Below are positions 19,517 through 27,485 of a stretch of DNA of 64,000 nt, one piece after another. Within the stretch, counting starts at the first letter, position 1. Every line of letters starts with the position of its first letter. The notes beneath the pieces are model-generated. The model worked only from the letters and a program-made list of their open reading frames with translations. It searched no databases and was not told the DNA's origin. A program made the position numbers and the translations under genes. Source of the stretch: a bacterium (GTDB taxonomy: Bacteria; Krumholzibacteriota; Krumholzibacteriia; LZORAL124-64-63); contig JAIFKS010000025.1 of the NCBI GenBank assembly GCA_020049465.1, forward strand, positions 16,083 to 80,082. Direction: 5' to 3'.

Positions 19517-20887
19517 ATGAACGTGATCACGGTCAATCCCGCCACCGGCGAACGGCTCGCCGAATACCCGCAACAGGACGCCGCCGCGACGGCCGCCGTG
19601 CTGGCCCGCGCGGTGGCGGCCGGCCGTTCGTGGTCCCGCCGCCCGGTGGCCGAACGCGCCGCTCTGTTGATCCCGCTCGCGGCGCGGCTTCGTGACCGCG
19701 CGCCGGCGCTGGCCCGCCTGATGAGCCTGGAGATGGGCAAGCCGGTGACCGAGGCGCGGGCCGAGGTCGAGAAGTGCGCCTGGCTCTGCGAAGTCTATGC
19801 CCGGCAGAGCGAAGCCTGGCTGGCGGACACGCCCGTGGCGGCGGACGGCCTGCGCCACCGCGTCGCCTACCAGCCGCTGGGCGTCATCCTTTCCATCATG
19901 CCCTGGAACTACCCGCTGTGGCAGGCGCTGCGTTTCGGCGTTCCCACGCTCACGGCCGGCAACACCAGCCTGCTCAAGCACGCGTCGAACGTGACCGGCT
20001 GCGGGCTGGCCATCGCCGAGCTGTTCACCGAAGCCGGGTTCCCCGACGGCGCCTTCCAGACCGTCGTCTGCGACCATGCGACGGTGGCGGGGCTGATCGC
20101 CCACGACGACGTGCGGGGCCTGTCGCTGACCGGCTCGGTCGAGGCGGGCCGCCGCGTGGCGGAACTGGCGGGGCGGCATCTGAAGAAGGTCGTGCTGGAA
20201 CTGGGCGGCAGCGATCCCTTCATCGTGCTGGCGGATGCGAACCTGGAGGCGGCCGTGCGCGGCGCGGTCACGGGGCGCACGCTGTGCACGGGGCAGAGTT
20301 GCATCGCCGCCAAGCGGTTCATCGTGGCGCGCGAGGTGGCCGACGAATTCACGTCGCGGTTCGCCGCGGACATGGCGGCGCTGCCGGTGGGCGATCCCCT
20401 GGACGAGCGCACCCGGGTCGGCGCCATCGTGAACGAGCAGGAGTTGCAGGTGCTGGCCGATCAGTGCGCCGATGCGCTGTCGCGCGGCGCCCGGCTGGTG
20501 ACGGGCGGCCGGCGGCTCCCGGTCGCCGGTTGCTTTTTCCCGCCGACGGTGCTGGCGGACGTGACGTGCGGCATGGCGGTCTGGCGCGACGAGGTCTTCG
20601 GCCCGGTGGCCCCGGTGCTGGCGGTGGCGGACGAGGACGAGGCGGTGCGTGTGGCCAACGACTCGATCTTCGGGCTCGGCGGCAGCGTGTGGACGCGGGA
20701 CCTGGAGCGGGGAGAAGCCCTGGCCCGGCGGCTCGAGGCCGGCACGGTCTTCGTCAATTCGATCGTCAAGAGCGATCCGCGGATGCCGTTCGGCGGCGTC
20801 AAGCAGAGTGGACTGGGGCGGGAGCTGTCCTGGCACGGACTGCGGGAATTCACGAACGTCCAGGGTGTGAACGTCTACGAAGCCTAG
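19517..20887 (+). CDS. NAD(P)-dependent aldehyde dehydrogenase, succinate-semialdehyde type
   Basis: Aldehyde dehydrogenase superfamily member of 456 residues, the compact form typical of SSADH/YneI-like enzymes. Catalytic Cys262 lies in TGQSCIAAKRF and the general-base Glu228 in VLELGGSDPFIVL. The coenzyme motif IMPWNYPLWQALRF and the C-terminal MPFGGVKQSGLGRELSWHGLREF are intact. It should oxidise a short-chain aldehyde such as succinate semialdehyde to the acid with NAD(P)+. ATG at 19517 follows gggga. It sits 68 bases after nuoN on the same strand and converges with the NifU-C gene. Confidence 0.9.
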   Translation: MNVITVNPATGERLAEYPQQDAAATAAVLARAVAAGRSWSRRPVAERAALLIPLAARLRDRAPALARLMSLEMGKPVTEARAEVEKCAWLCEVYARQSEAWLADTPVAADGLRHRVAYQPLGVILSIMPWNYPLWQALRFGVPTLTAGNTSLLKHASNVTGCGLAIAELFTEAGFPDGAFQTVVCDHATVAGLIAHDDVRGLSLTGSVEAGRRVAELAGRHLKKVVLELGGSDPFIVLADANLEAAVRGAVTGRTLCTGQSCIAAKRFIVAREVADEFTSRFAADMAALPVGDPLDERTRVGAIVNEQELQVLADQCADALSRGARLVTGGRRLPVAGCFFPPTVLADVTCGMAVWRDEVFGPVAPVLAVADEDEAVRVANDSIFGLGGSVWTRDLERGEALARRLEAGTVFVNSIVKSDPRMPFGGVKQSGLGRELSWHGLREFTNVQGVNVYEA

Positions 20888-20916
20888 CCGGAGCGGACGC
20901 CGGCCGGCGACCGCCG

Positions 20917-21135
20917 TCAGATCTGCTCGACCCGCAGCACTTCCGGGATGCGCGCCTTCATCCGGGCTTCGACGCCCTGCTTGAGGGTGACCATGCTCAT
21001 GGGGCAGGACCCGCAGGCCCCGCGCATGCGCACGATGACCACGCCCTCGTGGAAATCGATGAACTCGATGTCGCCGCCATCGGCCTGCAGCGTCGGGCGG
21101 ATCTCTTCGAGCACGGCCAAAATCCTGTCCTTCAT
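20917..21135 (-). CDS. NifU C-terminal-domain protein (Nfu-type Fe-S carrier)
   Basis: A 72-residue stand-alone Nfu domain. It carries the CGSC motif (Cys41, Cys44), by which two subunits hold a [4Fe-4S] cluster for transfer to target proteins. The flanking sequence LQADGGDIEFIDF and MTLKQGVE-type helix are typical. The frame continues upstream on this strand, but the domain's known N-terminus (MKDRILAVLEEIRP) and GGGAG upstream fix the start at 21135. Its location next to a large Fe-S enzyme operon is suggestive, but it is on the other strand with its own promoter. Confidence 0.9.
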   Translation of the reverse strand: MKDRILAVLEEIRPTLQADGGDIEFIDFHEGVVIVRMRGACGSCPMSMVTLKQGVEARMKARIPEVLRVEQI

Positions 21136-21215
21136 GGCCACTCCCTTTGCGCGTGAGGGTCTGCCTTCGGATCGGCACGCCAGCGTGCGGCGGATCCGAC
21201 CGTCCCTGTCCTTCC

Positions 21216-21243
21216 AAGCTAGAACAGCCGCGCGGGAAGTCAA
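21216..21243 (-). promoter_or_regulatory. Candidate promoter of the NifU-C gene
   Basis: Read on the minus strand: TTGACT (21243-21238), a 16-base spacer and TAGCTT (21221-21216), about 80 bases upstream of the start at 21135. It lies back to back with a plus-strand promoter for the phosphatase gene. Confidence 0.45.
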
Positions 21244-21259
21244 CCGGTGGCTTGGGGGC

Positions 21260-21288
21260 TTGTCGGGCGGACCGCCGTGGCCTAGGAT
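21260..21288 (+). promoter_or_regulatory. Candidate promoter of the phosphatase-CutA-NhaC-SAM hydrolase set
   Basis: TTGTCG (21260-21265), a 17-base spacer and TAGGAT (21283-21288) lie 73 bases before the GTG start at 21361. Both boxes match sigma70 at four of six positions. It is the only candidate seen ahead of the four overlapping genes. Confidence 0.45.
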
Positions 21289-21360
21289 AGTGAGACGGGC
21301 GCGTCCGGCGGCCGCTGGGAACCGGCCTCTCCGCGGAGGGCCCGAAACGACGGAGCGCGC

Positions 21361-22194
21361 GTGAACGACGAATTGGCCGAACAACTCCTGTGTCTGCGCG
21401 AACTGGTGCTGGCTGCCGGCGACATGCTGCTGGACAGCATGGGGCGCATCGTCCATATCGAGGCCAAGGCCGCCACCGAGTTCGTCACCGACGTGGACAA
21501 GCGGGTCGAGGATCTGGTGCTGGAGGGGCTGGCGCGGACGTTCCCCGCCGACGCGGTCCTGGCCGAGGAATCCGGGGCCCATCCCGGCGGCGGCGGCAGC
21601 GGTGGCCGCACCTGGTACATCGACCCTCTCGATGGAACCACCAACTTCGCGCACGGTTACCCGATCTTTGCCGTTTCGGCCGGCTGCGCCGGTCCCGAGG
21701 GATTGGTGCTGGGGGCGGTCTACCTGCCGTATCTGGATGAATTGTATCTGGCCTTCCGGGGCGGCGGCGCCCGGCTGGAGCGGCCGCGACACGGGGTCGC
21801 CGCGCCGCTGGCGCGGCGCACGCCGGTGGAACTGGAGAGCGCGCTGCTGGCCACCGGTTTCCCGTATGTGAGGGATGCGGCGGTCGACCGGACGCTGTCG
21901 GCTGTCGGCGCCTTCCTGCGCGCGCCCTGCCACGGCATCCGGCGCGGCGGCAGCGCGGCGGCTGATCTCGTGCACGTGGCGGCCGGGCGTCTGGACGGAT
22001 ACTTCGAATTGCGACTGCGCCCCTGGGACACCGCCGGCGGCACGCTCGTCGCGCGGGAAGCCGGCGTCATCGTGACCGACCTGGCCGGCGTCGAAGTGGC
22101 GGTGCCGTCTCCCGGCGTGGTGGCCGCCGCGCCCGGACTGCATGGGCGGATGCTGAAGATGCTGGCCGAAACCGCCGGGCGGGAGCCGGTATGA
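21361..22194 (+). CDS. Inositol-monophosphatase family phosphatase
   Basis: A 277-residue member of the Mg2+-dependent IMPase/SuhB/CysQ family. Metal ligands are recognisable as Glu70 (LAEESG), Asp88 and Asp91 (WYIDPLDGTTNF) and the C-terminal Asp in RPWDTAGG. The family hydrolyses inositol phosphates, 3'-phosphoadenosine phosphates or related sugar phosphates; the substrate here cannot be fixed by sequence reading. The start is GTG at 21361; a clear ribosome binding site is lacking (ggagggcccgaaacgacggagcgc lies some way upstream). The stop overlaps the cutA start by four bases (ATGA). Confidence 0.88.
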   Translation: MNDELAEQLLCLRELVLAAGDMLLDSMGRIVHIEAKAATEFVTDVDKRVEDLVLEGLARTFPADAVLAEESGAHPGGGGSGGRTWYIDPLDGTTNFAHGYPIFAVSAGCAGPEGLVLGAVYLPYLDELYLAFRGGGARLERPRHGVAAPLARRTPVELESALLATGFPYVRDAAVDRTLSAVGAFLRAPCHGIRRGGSAAADLVHVAAGRLDGYFELRLRPWDTAGGTLVAREAGVIVTDLAGVEVAVPSPGVVAAAPGLHGRMLKMLAETAGREPV

Positions 22195-22514
22195 GCGCCC
22201 CCGATCTGATCATCCTGACGACGACGTTCCCGGACCGCGCGACGGCCGAGCGGGTCACGGGGCTTCTGGTCGATGCCGGACTGGTCATTTGCGGGCAGGT
22301 GGGCGCCGACGTCCTGTCGATCTACCTCTGGGAAGGTCGGCTCTGCCGCACCGACGAAGTGGGCGTCGTGCTCAAGGTGCTGCCGGATCGTCTCGACCTC
22401 TGCCTGGGGGAACTGAAGCTGCAGCACCCCTACGAGATCCCGCAGATCATCGGTTGGCCGTCGGGCGTGGTGTCGCGTGAATACCTGGTCTGGGCGCAGG
22501 GGACCAATCCGTGA
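22191..22514 (+). CDS. cutA: CutA1-type divalent-cation tolerance protein
   Basis: Small trimeric ferredoxin-fold protein of the CutA1 family (107 residues). The typical run is ILTTTFPDRATAERVTGLLVDAGLV, a central YLWEGRL strand, a KVLPDRLDLC helix, and HPYEIPQIIGWPSGVVSREYLVW, which supplies the conserved HPYE(I/V)P motif. CutA1 has been tied to copper and other divalent-metal tolerance, but its biochemical role is still debated. It overlaps both neighbours by four bases, so it is translated as part of one polycistronic message. Confidence 0.93.
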   Translation: MSAPDLIILTTTFPDRATAERVTGLLVDAGLVICGQVGADVLSIYLWEGRLCRTDEVGVVLKVLPDRLDLCLGELKLQHPYEIPQIIGWPSGVVSREYLVWAQGTNP

Positions 22515-24220
22515 CGGGGCGGCGCATGGCCTGGACGGGTTCGGCGGTTCTGCTCCTGGCGACGCTGTCCGTGGCGGCTGTTGCCGCCGTCGCCGATTCG
22601 ACCGGCGCGGTCGCGGCCGCGGCGCCGGCCGCGAAGTCCGTCGGCTGGATGTCGCTGCTGCCGCCGGCGCTGGCCATCGCGCTGGCGCTGCTGACGCGGC
22701 AGGTGCTGCTGTCGCTCCTGCTGGGCGTGTGGGTGGGGGCCTGGGTCCTGGCCGGCGATCCGGCGACGGCGTTCCTGCGGGTGGGCGACCGCTTCCTGAT
22801 CGGCGCGCTGGCCGACCGTTCGCACGCGGCGATCATCCTGTTCTCGACGATCCTCGGCGGCATGGTCGGCGTGCTGTCGCGCAGCGGCGCCACCGAGGGT
22901 ATCGTCCACTGGCTGGGCGGGCGCGTGGGCGGGCGCCGCGGCGCGCAGGCCGCGACCTCGGCCATGGGCACGATCATCTTCTTCGACGACTACGCCAACA
23001 CGCTGCTCGTCGGCTCGACCATGCGTCCGCTGACCGACCGTCTGCGCGTATCGCGCGAGAAGCTCGCTTGGCTCGTGGACAGCACGGCGGCGCCCGTGAC
23101 CACGGTGGCCGTCATCTCGACCTGGGTGGGGTTCGAGGTGGGGCTGATCCAGGACGCCATGACCCAGTTGGGCCAGGGCGGCGAAGCCTACACGTTCTTC
23201 CTCCAATCGATCCCCTACAGCTTCTACCCGCTGCTGACCATCCTGCTGGTCTATCTGGTGCCGCTGACGGGCCGCGACTGGGGGCCGATGCTGAAGGCCG
23301 AGCGCCGCGCCCTGACCACCGGTCAGGTGATCCGCCCCGGCGCGCGGCCCGCCTCCGATCAGCCGGTGGCGGCGTCGACGGTCAGCGGTCGGCCGGCCCA
23401 CCCGCTGCTGGCGGGGCTGCCCATCCTGGCCGTGCTGCTGGTGACCGCGCTGGGACTCTATTTCGACGGCCGTGCCAAGGCCGTGGTCGCCGGGAACGCG
23501 TCGCCTACGCTGCGCGAGGTGCTGAATCTGGCGGACAGTTTTTCGGTGTTGATGTGGGCGGCGCTCAGCGGCGCCGTCCTGGCGATCGGCCTGATGGTCG
23601 GCACGCGGCGGCAGTCGCTCGGCGCGGCCTTCGACAGTTTCATCGACGGCGCGAAGTCGATGGTGATCGCCGTCTGCATCCTGATCCTGGCCTGGTCGCT
23701 GAGCGCGGTGTGCACCGCGCTGGGCACGGCGGATTTCCTGGTCGAGGCCAGCCGCGGCGTGTTGTCGGCGCGCCTGTTGCCGCTGGTGACGTTCGTGCTG
23801 GCCGGCGCGATCAGCTTCGCCACCGGCACCAGCTGGGGCACGATGGCCATCCTGATGCCGCTGGTCTACCCACTGGGCGCCCATCTGCCGGCCGACGCGC
23901 ATCTGGCGCCGGGGCTGGCCGCGGGCATCCACCTGGCGGCCGTCAGCGCCGTGCTGGCGGGATCAGTTTTCGGCGACCATTGCTCGCCCGTGTCCGACAC
24001 GACGATCATGTCGTCGCTCGCGTCAGGCTCGGACCACATCGACCACGTCAAGACACAGTTGCCGTACGCGCTGCTGGTGGCGGGCATCAGCGGCGTCTGC
24101 GGCTATCTGCCGGTGGGGCTGGGCCTGTCGCCGTGGGTCTCGCTGGCCCTGGGCGCTGGCGTCCTGATCGTCGTCTGGCTGCGCCTGGGCAAGCGGGTCG
24201 TGGAGACGGAGAAACCTTGA
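22511..24220 (+). CDS. NhaC-family Na+/H+ antiporter
   Basis: Integral membrane antiporter of 569 residues with about 11-13 helices, of the NhaC/ion-transporter superfamily type (related to YuiF/MleN). Characteristic stretches are LLSLLLGVWVGAWVL, GTIIFFDDYANTLLVGSTMRPLTDR, WLVDSTAAPVTTVAVISTW and FATGTSWGTMAILMPLVYP. GSVFGDHCSPVSDTTIMSSLA supplies polar residues of the ion site. The predicted exchange is Na+ (or a carboxylate/H+ pair in some relatives) for protons. An N-terminal hydrophobic segment followed by an Ala-rich stretch precedes the first core helix. The start is GTG at 22511, overlapping the cutA stop (GTGA). Confidence 0.9.
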   Translation: MTGRRMAWTGSAVLLLATLSVAAVAAVADSTGAVAAAAPAAKSVGWMSLLPPALAIALALLTRQVLLSLLLGVWVGAWVLAGDPATAFLRVGDRFLIGALADRSHAAIILFSTILGGMVGVLSRSGATEGIVHWLGGRVGGRRGAQAATSAMGTIIFFDDYANTLLVGSTMRPLTDRLRVSREKLAWLVDSTAAPVTTVAVISTWVGFEVGLIQDAMTQLGQGGEAYTFFLQSIPYSFYPLLTILLVYLVPLTGRDWGPMLKAERRALTTGQVIRPGARPASDQPVAASTVSGRPAHPLLAGLPILAVLLVTALGLYFDGRAKAVVAGNASPTLREVLNLADSFSVLMWAALSGAVLAIGLMVGTRRQSLGAAFDSFIDGAKSMVIAVCILILAWSLSAVCTALGTADFLVEASRGVLSARLLPLVTFVLAGAISFATGTSWGTMAILMPLVYPLGAHLPADAHLAPGLAAGIHLAAVSAVLAGSVFGDHCSPVSDTTIMSSLASGSDHIDHVKTQLPYALLVAGISGVCGYLPVGLGLSPWVSLALGAGVLIVVWLRLGKRVVETEKP

Positions 24221-25020
24221 GCGGCGTGCTGACACTACTGACGGATTTCGGCTGGCGCGATCCCTGGGTGGCCGAACTCAAGGGGGCGATCCACTCGACG
24301 TGGGCGCGCTGGCCGTTCGAAGGCGAGCGGCCCAGGCTGGTGGATCTGGGGCACGACGTGCCGCGCGGCGACATCGCGGCCGCATCCTGGTTCCTCGAAC
24401 GCGCGGCCGCGACCTACCCCGGCGGCACGGTGCATCTGGCGGTGGTCGATCCGGGCGTCGGCACGGCGCGTCCGGCGGTGGCCTGCGCCGCGCGCGGGCA
24501 GCTTTTCGTGGGACCGGGCAACGGGCTGCTGGCTTTTCTGGCGGGTGAACCCGATCTGCTCGTGGTCGGACTCGAAGAACTGTGCGGACGCGGGCATCCG
24601 GCCACAGGCGAAGTCAGCGCCACTTTCCACGGCCGCGACCTGTTCGCGCCGGCGGCGGCGCGGCTGGCCCTCGGCGAACCGGCGGCCCTGCTGGGACCGG
24701 TCGTCACGGCGGCCGCGCTGGGGCCGGCGCCGGCACGCGCCGGCGGGCCGCGGCTGGTGTGGATCGATGCGTTCGGCAACGGGATCAGCGACCTGAAAGC
24801 CGACGCGACCGATGGCCGCCGTCTGGCCGCGGGCGCCCGGCTTCAGGCGGCGGGGCGGACCATTGCCGGGCCGTTCCCGTGTTATGCGGAGGCTCCGGCC
24901 GGCTTGCCGTTCTGGTATTGGGGCAGCGGCGGCACCGTCGAGATCGCCGTGCCACTGGGTGACGCCGCGACGACGCTTGGATTGAGGCCGGGGCTGGTGC
25001 TGCAGGTGACCGATCCTTAA
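24217..25020 (+). CDS. S-adenosyl-L-methionine hydrolase (DUF62, SAM hydroxide adenosyltransferase)
   Basis: A 267-residue member of the fluorinase/chlorinase-related DUF62 family, which in most bacteria hydrolyses SAM to adenosine and methionine using activated water. Diagnostic pieces are LTDFGWRDPWVAELKG at the N-terminus, VDLGHDVPRGDIAAA, AVVDPGVGTARPAVA, FVGPGNGLLAFL, FHGRDLFAPAAA and WIDAFGN. The N-terminal Asp and the Asp/Arg/His set proposed for water activation appear to be kept, favouring hydrolysis over halogenation. TTG at 24217 overlaps the antiporter stop (TTGA), with ggaga upstream; GTG at 24226 is an alternative. It is the last of four coupled genes. Confidence 0.88.
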   Translation: MSGVLTLLTDFGWRDPWVAELKGAIHSTWARWPFEGERPRLVDLGHDVPRGDIAAASWFLERAAATYPGGTVHLAVVDPGVGTARPAVACAARGQLFVGPGNGLLAFLAGEPDLLVVGLEELCGRGHPATGEVSATFHGRDLFAPAAARLALGEPAALLGPVVTAAALGPAPARAGGPRLVWIDAFGNGISDLKADATDGRRLAAGARLQAAGRTIAGPFPCYAEAPAGLPFWYWGSGGTVEIAVPLGDAATTLGLRPGLVLQVTDP

Positions 25021-25063
25021 CTTGGACTGGCCGGCGACCCACCGCCCGGCCCGGGAGGATACG

Positions 25064-25858
25064 ATGAGGCACATCATGCGGAGCCGCAAACGCCTGGCGT
25101 TGGCGTGCGCCATGCTGCCGCTGCTGCTGGCGCTGTCGGCGCTGTCGGGGTGCAGCAGCCGGCGCATCACCTTCATCTATCCGGATGAAGAGGTGAATCT
25201 GGCGCTGGTCGGCAGCCGGACGCCCTCCGTTTACATCGATACGGTCAGTGATCTGCGGCCGCTGGTGCAGAGGCAGGGCGAGGGGCATTTCTTCGGCATC
25301 ACCTTTCCGAAGGATCAGGCCTGGGAGGCGCCGGCCACGCGGATCTACGCCGAAGCGCTGACGCAGGATCTGGAACAGACCGGCCTGGTCGAACTGGTGC
25401 CGCTGGCGTCGCAGGCCGACTACCTTTTGTCGGCGGACCTGCTGTCGTTCACCTGCCGGCTGGAGAGGTCGCCCTCGTCGTACCTGCTGACCGGACTGAT
25501 CGGCGGCGCGGCGGGCGCCGCGCTCGGCGGCGACAGTTCCCACCGCGTGAAGCTGGGCGTGGCGATGGCCGTCGGCGGAATCATGGCGATCCCGGTGCCG
25601 ACCAACCACCGCGCCGAAGCCGAAGTGCGCCTGACGCTGCGCGACAGGCGGGGCGAGATCGTCTGGCAGAAGGCCTGTCTGGGTGAAGTGAGCGACCGCA
25701 CGTACATCACCCCGACGGCGCGCCCGGACCAGGAACTGGTCAACCGCAACCTGACGCGCGCGGTCAAGCGGGCCAACGCCTGTCTGGTCGGGCAGCTCCG
25801 CCAGGTGATGGGCGATCGCGCCGTGCCCGCGGCTCCCGATTCGGCCGCCGCGCGCTGA
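25064..25858 (+). CDS. Predicted lipoprotein of unknown function
   Basis: A 264-residue protein with a lipoprotein signal peptide: a basic N-terminus, a Leu/Ala-rich core and the lipobox LSGC, giving Cys30 as the lipidated residue. After a beta-rich first half there is a glycine-zipper-like segment (about residues 147-185, GLIGGAAGAALGG...). A second beta-rich part (AEAEVRLTLRDRRGEIVWQK) follows, with a helical tail. The overall pattern recalls YajG/DUF4136-like envelope lipoproteins but is not close enough to name. ATG at 25064 follows gggagga. Its transcript ends at the terminator 30 bases downstream. Confidence 0.8.
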   Translation: MRHIMRSRKRLALACAMLPLLLALSALSGCSSRRITFIYPDEEVNLALVGSRTPSVYIDTVSDLRPLVQRQGEGHFFGITFPKDQAWEAPATRIYAEALTQDLEQTGLVELVPLASQADYLLSADLLSFTCRLERSPSSYLLTGLIGGAAGAALGGDSSHRVKLGVAMAVGGIMAIPVPTNHRAEAEVRLTLRDRRGEIVWQKACLGEVSDRTYITPTARPDQELVNRNLTRAVKRANACLVGQLRQVMGDRAVPAAPDSAAAR

Positions 25859-25888
25859 CGCGGCGTGGACCCGGATTCACGAAAAGCG

Positions 25889-25921
25889 AGCGGCCGGTCC
25901 CCGCGGGACCGGCCGCTTTTT
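25889..25921. terminator. Bidirectional intrinsic terminator
   Basis: A perfect 13-bp GC-rich stem (25889-25901 with 25905-25917) closed by a 3-base loop is followed on the plus strand by a run of five T. On the minus strand the stem is followed by cgctttt. It lies between the converging lipoprotein gene and phoH-type gene and should stop transcription from both. Confidence 0.8.
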
Positions 25922-25953
25922 CATCAGTGCGCGCGCCAGGCGCCGGATCGCCG

Positions 25954-27306
25954 TTACAGGAGTTCCGCCGCCAGCGAGGCCAGTTCGCTGCGTTCGCTCT
26001 TGGCCAGCGTGATGTGCCCGTGGATCGGATGATCCTTGAAGCGCTCCACCACGTAGGTCAGGCCGTTCGACGAGGCGTCCAGGTACGGGTTGTCGATCTG
26101 GTAGGCGTCGCCCGTCAGGATCACCTTGGAGTCCTCGCCCGCGCGGCTGACCACGGTCTTGACCTCGTGCGGCGTCAGATTCTGGGCTTCGTCGATCACG
26201 ATGAACAGCTTCGGCAGGCTGCGTCCGCGGATGTAGGTCACCGCTTCGGCTTCGACGACGCCGGTGTCGTACAGGTACTGCACCTTGTCGCCGCTGTGCT
26301 CCAGTTTCGGGTCGACCAGGAACTGCAGGTTGTCCGAAACGGGCTGCATCCAGCTGGATAGCTTTTCGTCCTTGCTGCCCGGCAGGTAGCCGATGTCCTT
26401 GCCCAGCGGCATGATCGGCCGCGAGACCATGATGCGCCGGTAGCGCTTCTCCTCGGCCACCAGCTGCAGGCCGACGGCCAGCGCCAGCAGCGTCTTGCCG
26501 GTGCCTGCCTGGCCCAGCATCGTCACCAGGCGGATGTCCTCGCGCATCAGCATCTCGAGCGCGAACTGCTGCTGCAGGTTGCGCGCGCCCAGTCCCCAGG
26601 GGTGGCTGTCGCCGTGCTTCAGCGGTTCGATCAAGCCGGTATCGCCGCGGAAGATGCCGCGCGCGGTGTGCTTCGGATTGCTCTCGGACTTCAGCAGGAT
26701 GCCTTCGTTCGGGCACAGCCCCGCGTCCAGGCGCGTCGGCTGGCCCGCGTAGAAGGCGTTGACGAAGTCGTCGGACACCACGTGCTCGCTCCAGCCCGTG
26801 TACAGTTCGTCGAAGTTGACGACGCGGTTGAGAAAGTCCTCGGCGCGGATGCCCAGTGCGTCGGCCTTCACGCGGGCATTGATGTCCTTGGTGACGAAGA
26901 CGACGTCGGCGCCGGCCTTGCGCATGGCGCAGGCGGCGGCCAGGATGCGGTTGTCCGGCTGGCTGCTGTCCATGCCCGTCGGCAGATGCTCGGTGAAGCT
27001 GCGCACCAGGATGTACAGCTTGCCGCCGCCGGGCAGGGGCACGCCGTGGCTGAGCGGCTGGCCGTCGCGCAGCGCGTCGATGTCGCGGATGACGCGCCGG
27101 GCGTTGCGGCCCTTCTCGTCGTTGCCGCGCTTGAAGCGATCGAGCTCTTCGAGCACGTCGATGGTCAGGATCAGGTTGTGTTCCTCGAAGGCATGCAGGC
27201 TGTCGGCGTCGTGGAGCAGGACATTGGTGTCGAGCAGGAAGCTGCGGCCGGCGGGCACGGGGATGGCGCGGTCGTCGTCGAGCCAGTGACCGTTGTGAAC
27301 GTCCAC
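25954..27306 (-). CDS. PhoH-family ATPase with N-terminal PIN domain
   Basis: A 450-residue PIN-PhoH (PhoH2/YlaK-type) protein. Residues about 20-160 form a PIN nuclease domain with Asp26 in FLLDTNVLLHD and acidic residues near QPDNR (Asp118) and VTKDIN (Asp141). Residues about 245-450 are the PhoH ATPase with Walker A GQAGTGKT (265-272) and Walker B LFIVIDEAQNL. PhoH2 proteins have been described as RNA-unwinding ribonucleases; the physiological target is unknown here. The start is GTG at 27306, with GGGAGGG well placed upstream. Confidence 0.93.
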   Translation of the reverse strand: MDVHNGHWLDDDRAIPVPAGRSFLLDTNVLLHDADSLHAFEEHNLILTIDVLEELDRFKRGNDEKGRNARRVIRDIDALRDGQPLSHGVPLPGGGKLYILVRSFTEHLPTGMDSSQPDNRILAAACAMRKAGADVVFVTKDINARVKADALGIRAEDFLNRVVNFDELYTGWSEHVVSDDFVNAFYAGQPTRLDAGLCPNEGILLKSESNPKHTARGIFRGDTGLIEPLKHGDSHPWGLGARNLQQQFALEMLMREDIRLVTMLGQAGTGKTLLALAVGLQLVAEEKRYRRIMVSRPIMPLGKDIGYLPGSKDEKLSSWMQPVSDNLQFLVDPKLEHSGDKVQYLYDTGVVEAEAVTYIRGRSLPKLFIVIDEAQNLTPHEVKTVVSRAGEDSKVILTGDAYQIDNPYLDASSNGLTYVVERFKDHPIHGHITLAKSERSELASLAAELL

Positions 27307-27412
27307 GGGGTTCCCTCCCTGGTCTGGCCCCGCGGCGCGGGCGCGTCCGCGGGTGATTTCCTCGGGACCGCGGCGGGCGGCCCGGTGACCATGGTAGCGT
27401 CAAGCTCGCGAC

Positions 27413-27442
27413 TTGTCCCCTGTCGGTTCGCGGTGCTAGAGT
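27413..27442 (+). promoter_or_regulatory. Candidate promoter of the M23 peptidase gene
   Basis: TTGTCC (27413-27418), an 18-base spacer and TAGAGT (27437-27442) lie 44 bases ahead of the ATG at 27486. The match to sigma70 is moderate and the spacer is one base long. Confidence 0.35.
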
Positions 27443-27485
27443 GCGCCCGTCACCCCGCCCGTACCCCGGCCAAGGACCGACCTGA

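Noticed and set aside
20888..20916. Terminator between the converging aldehyde dehydrogenase and NifU-C genes.
   Set aside because: Only a short self-complementary cgccggccggcg is present, without a U tract on either strand.
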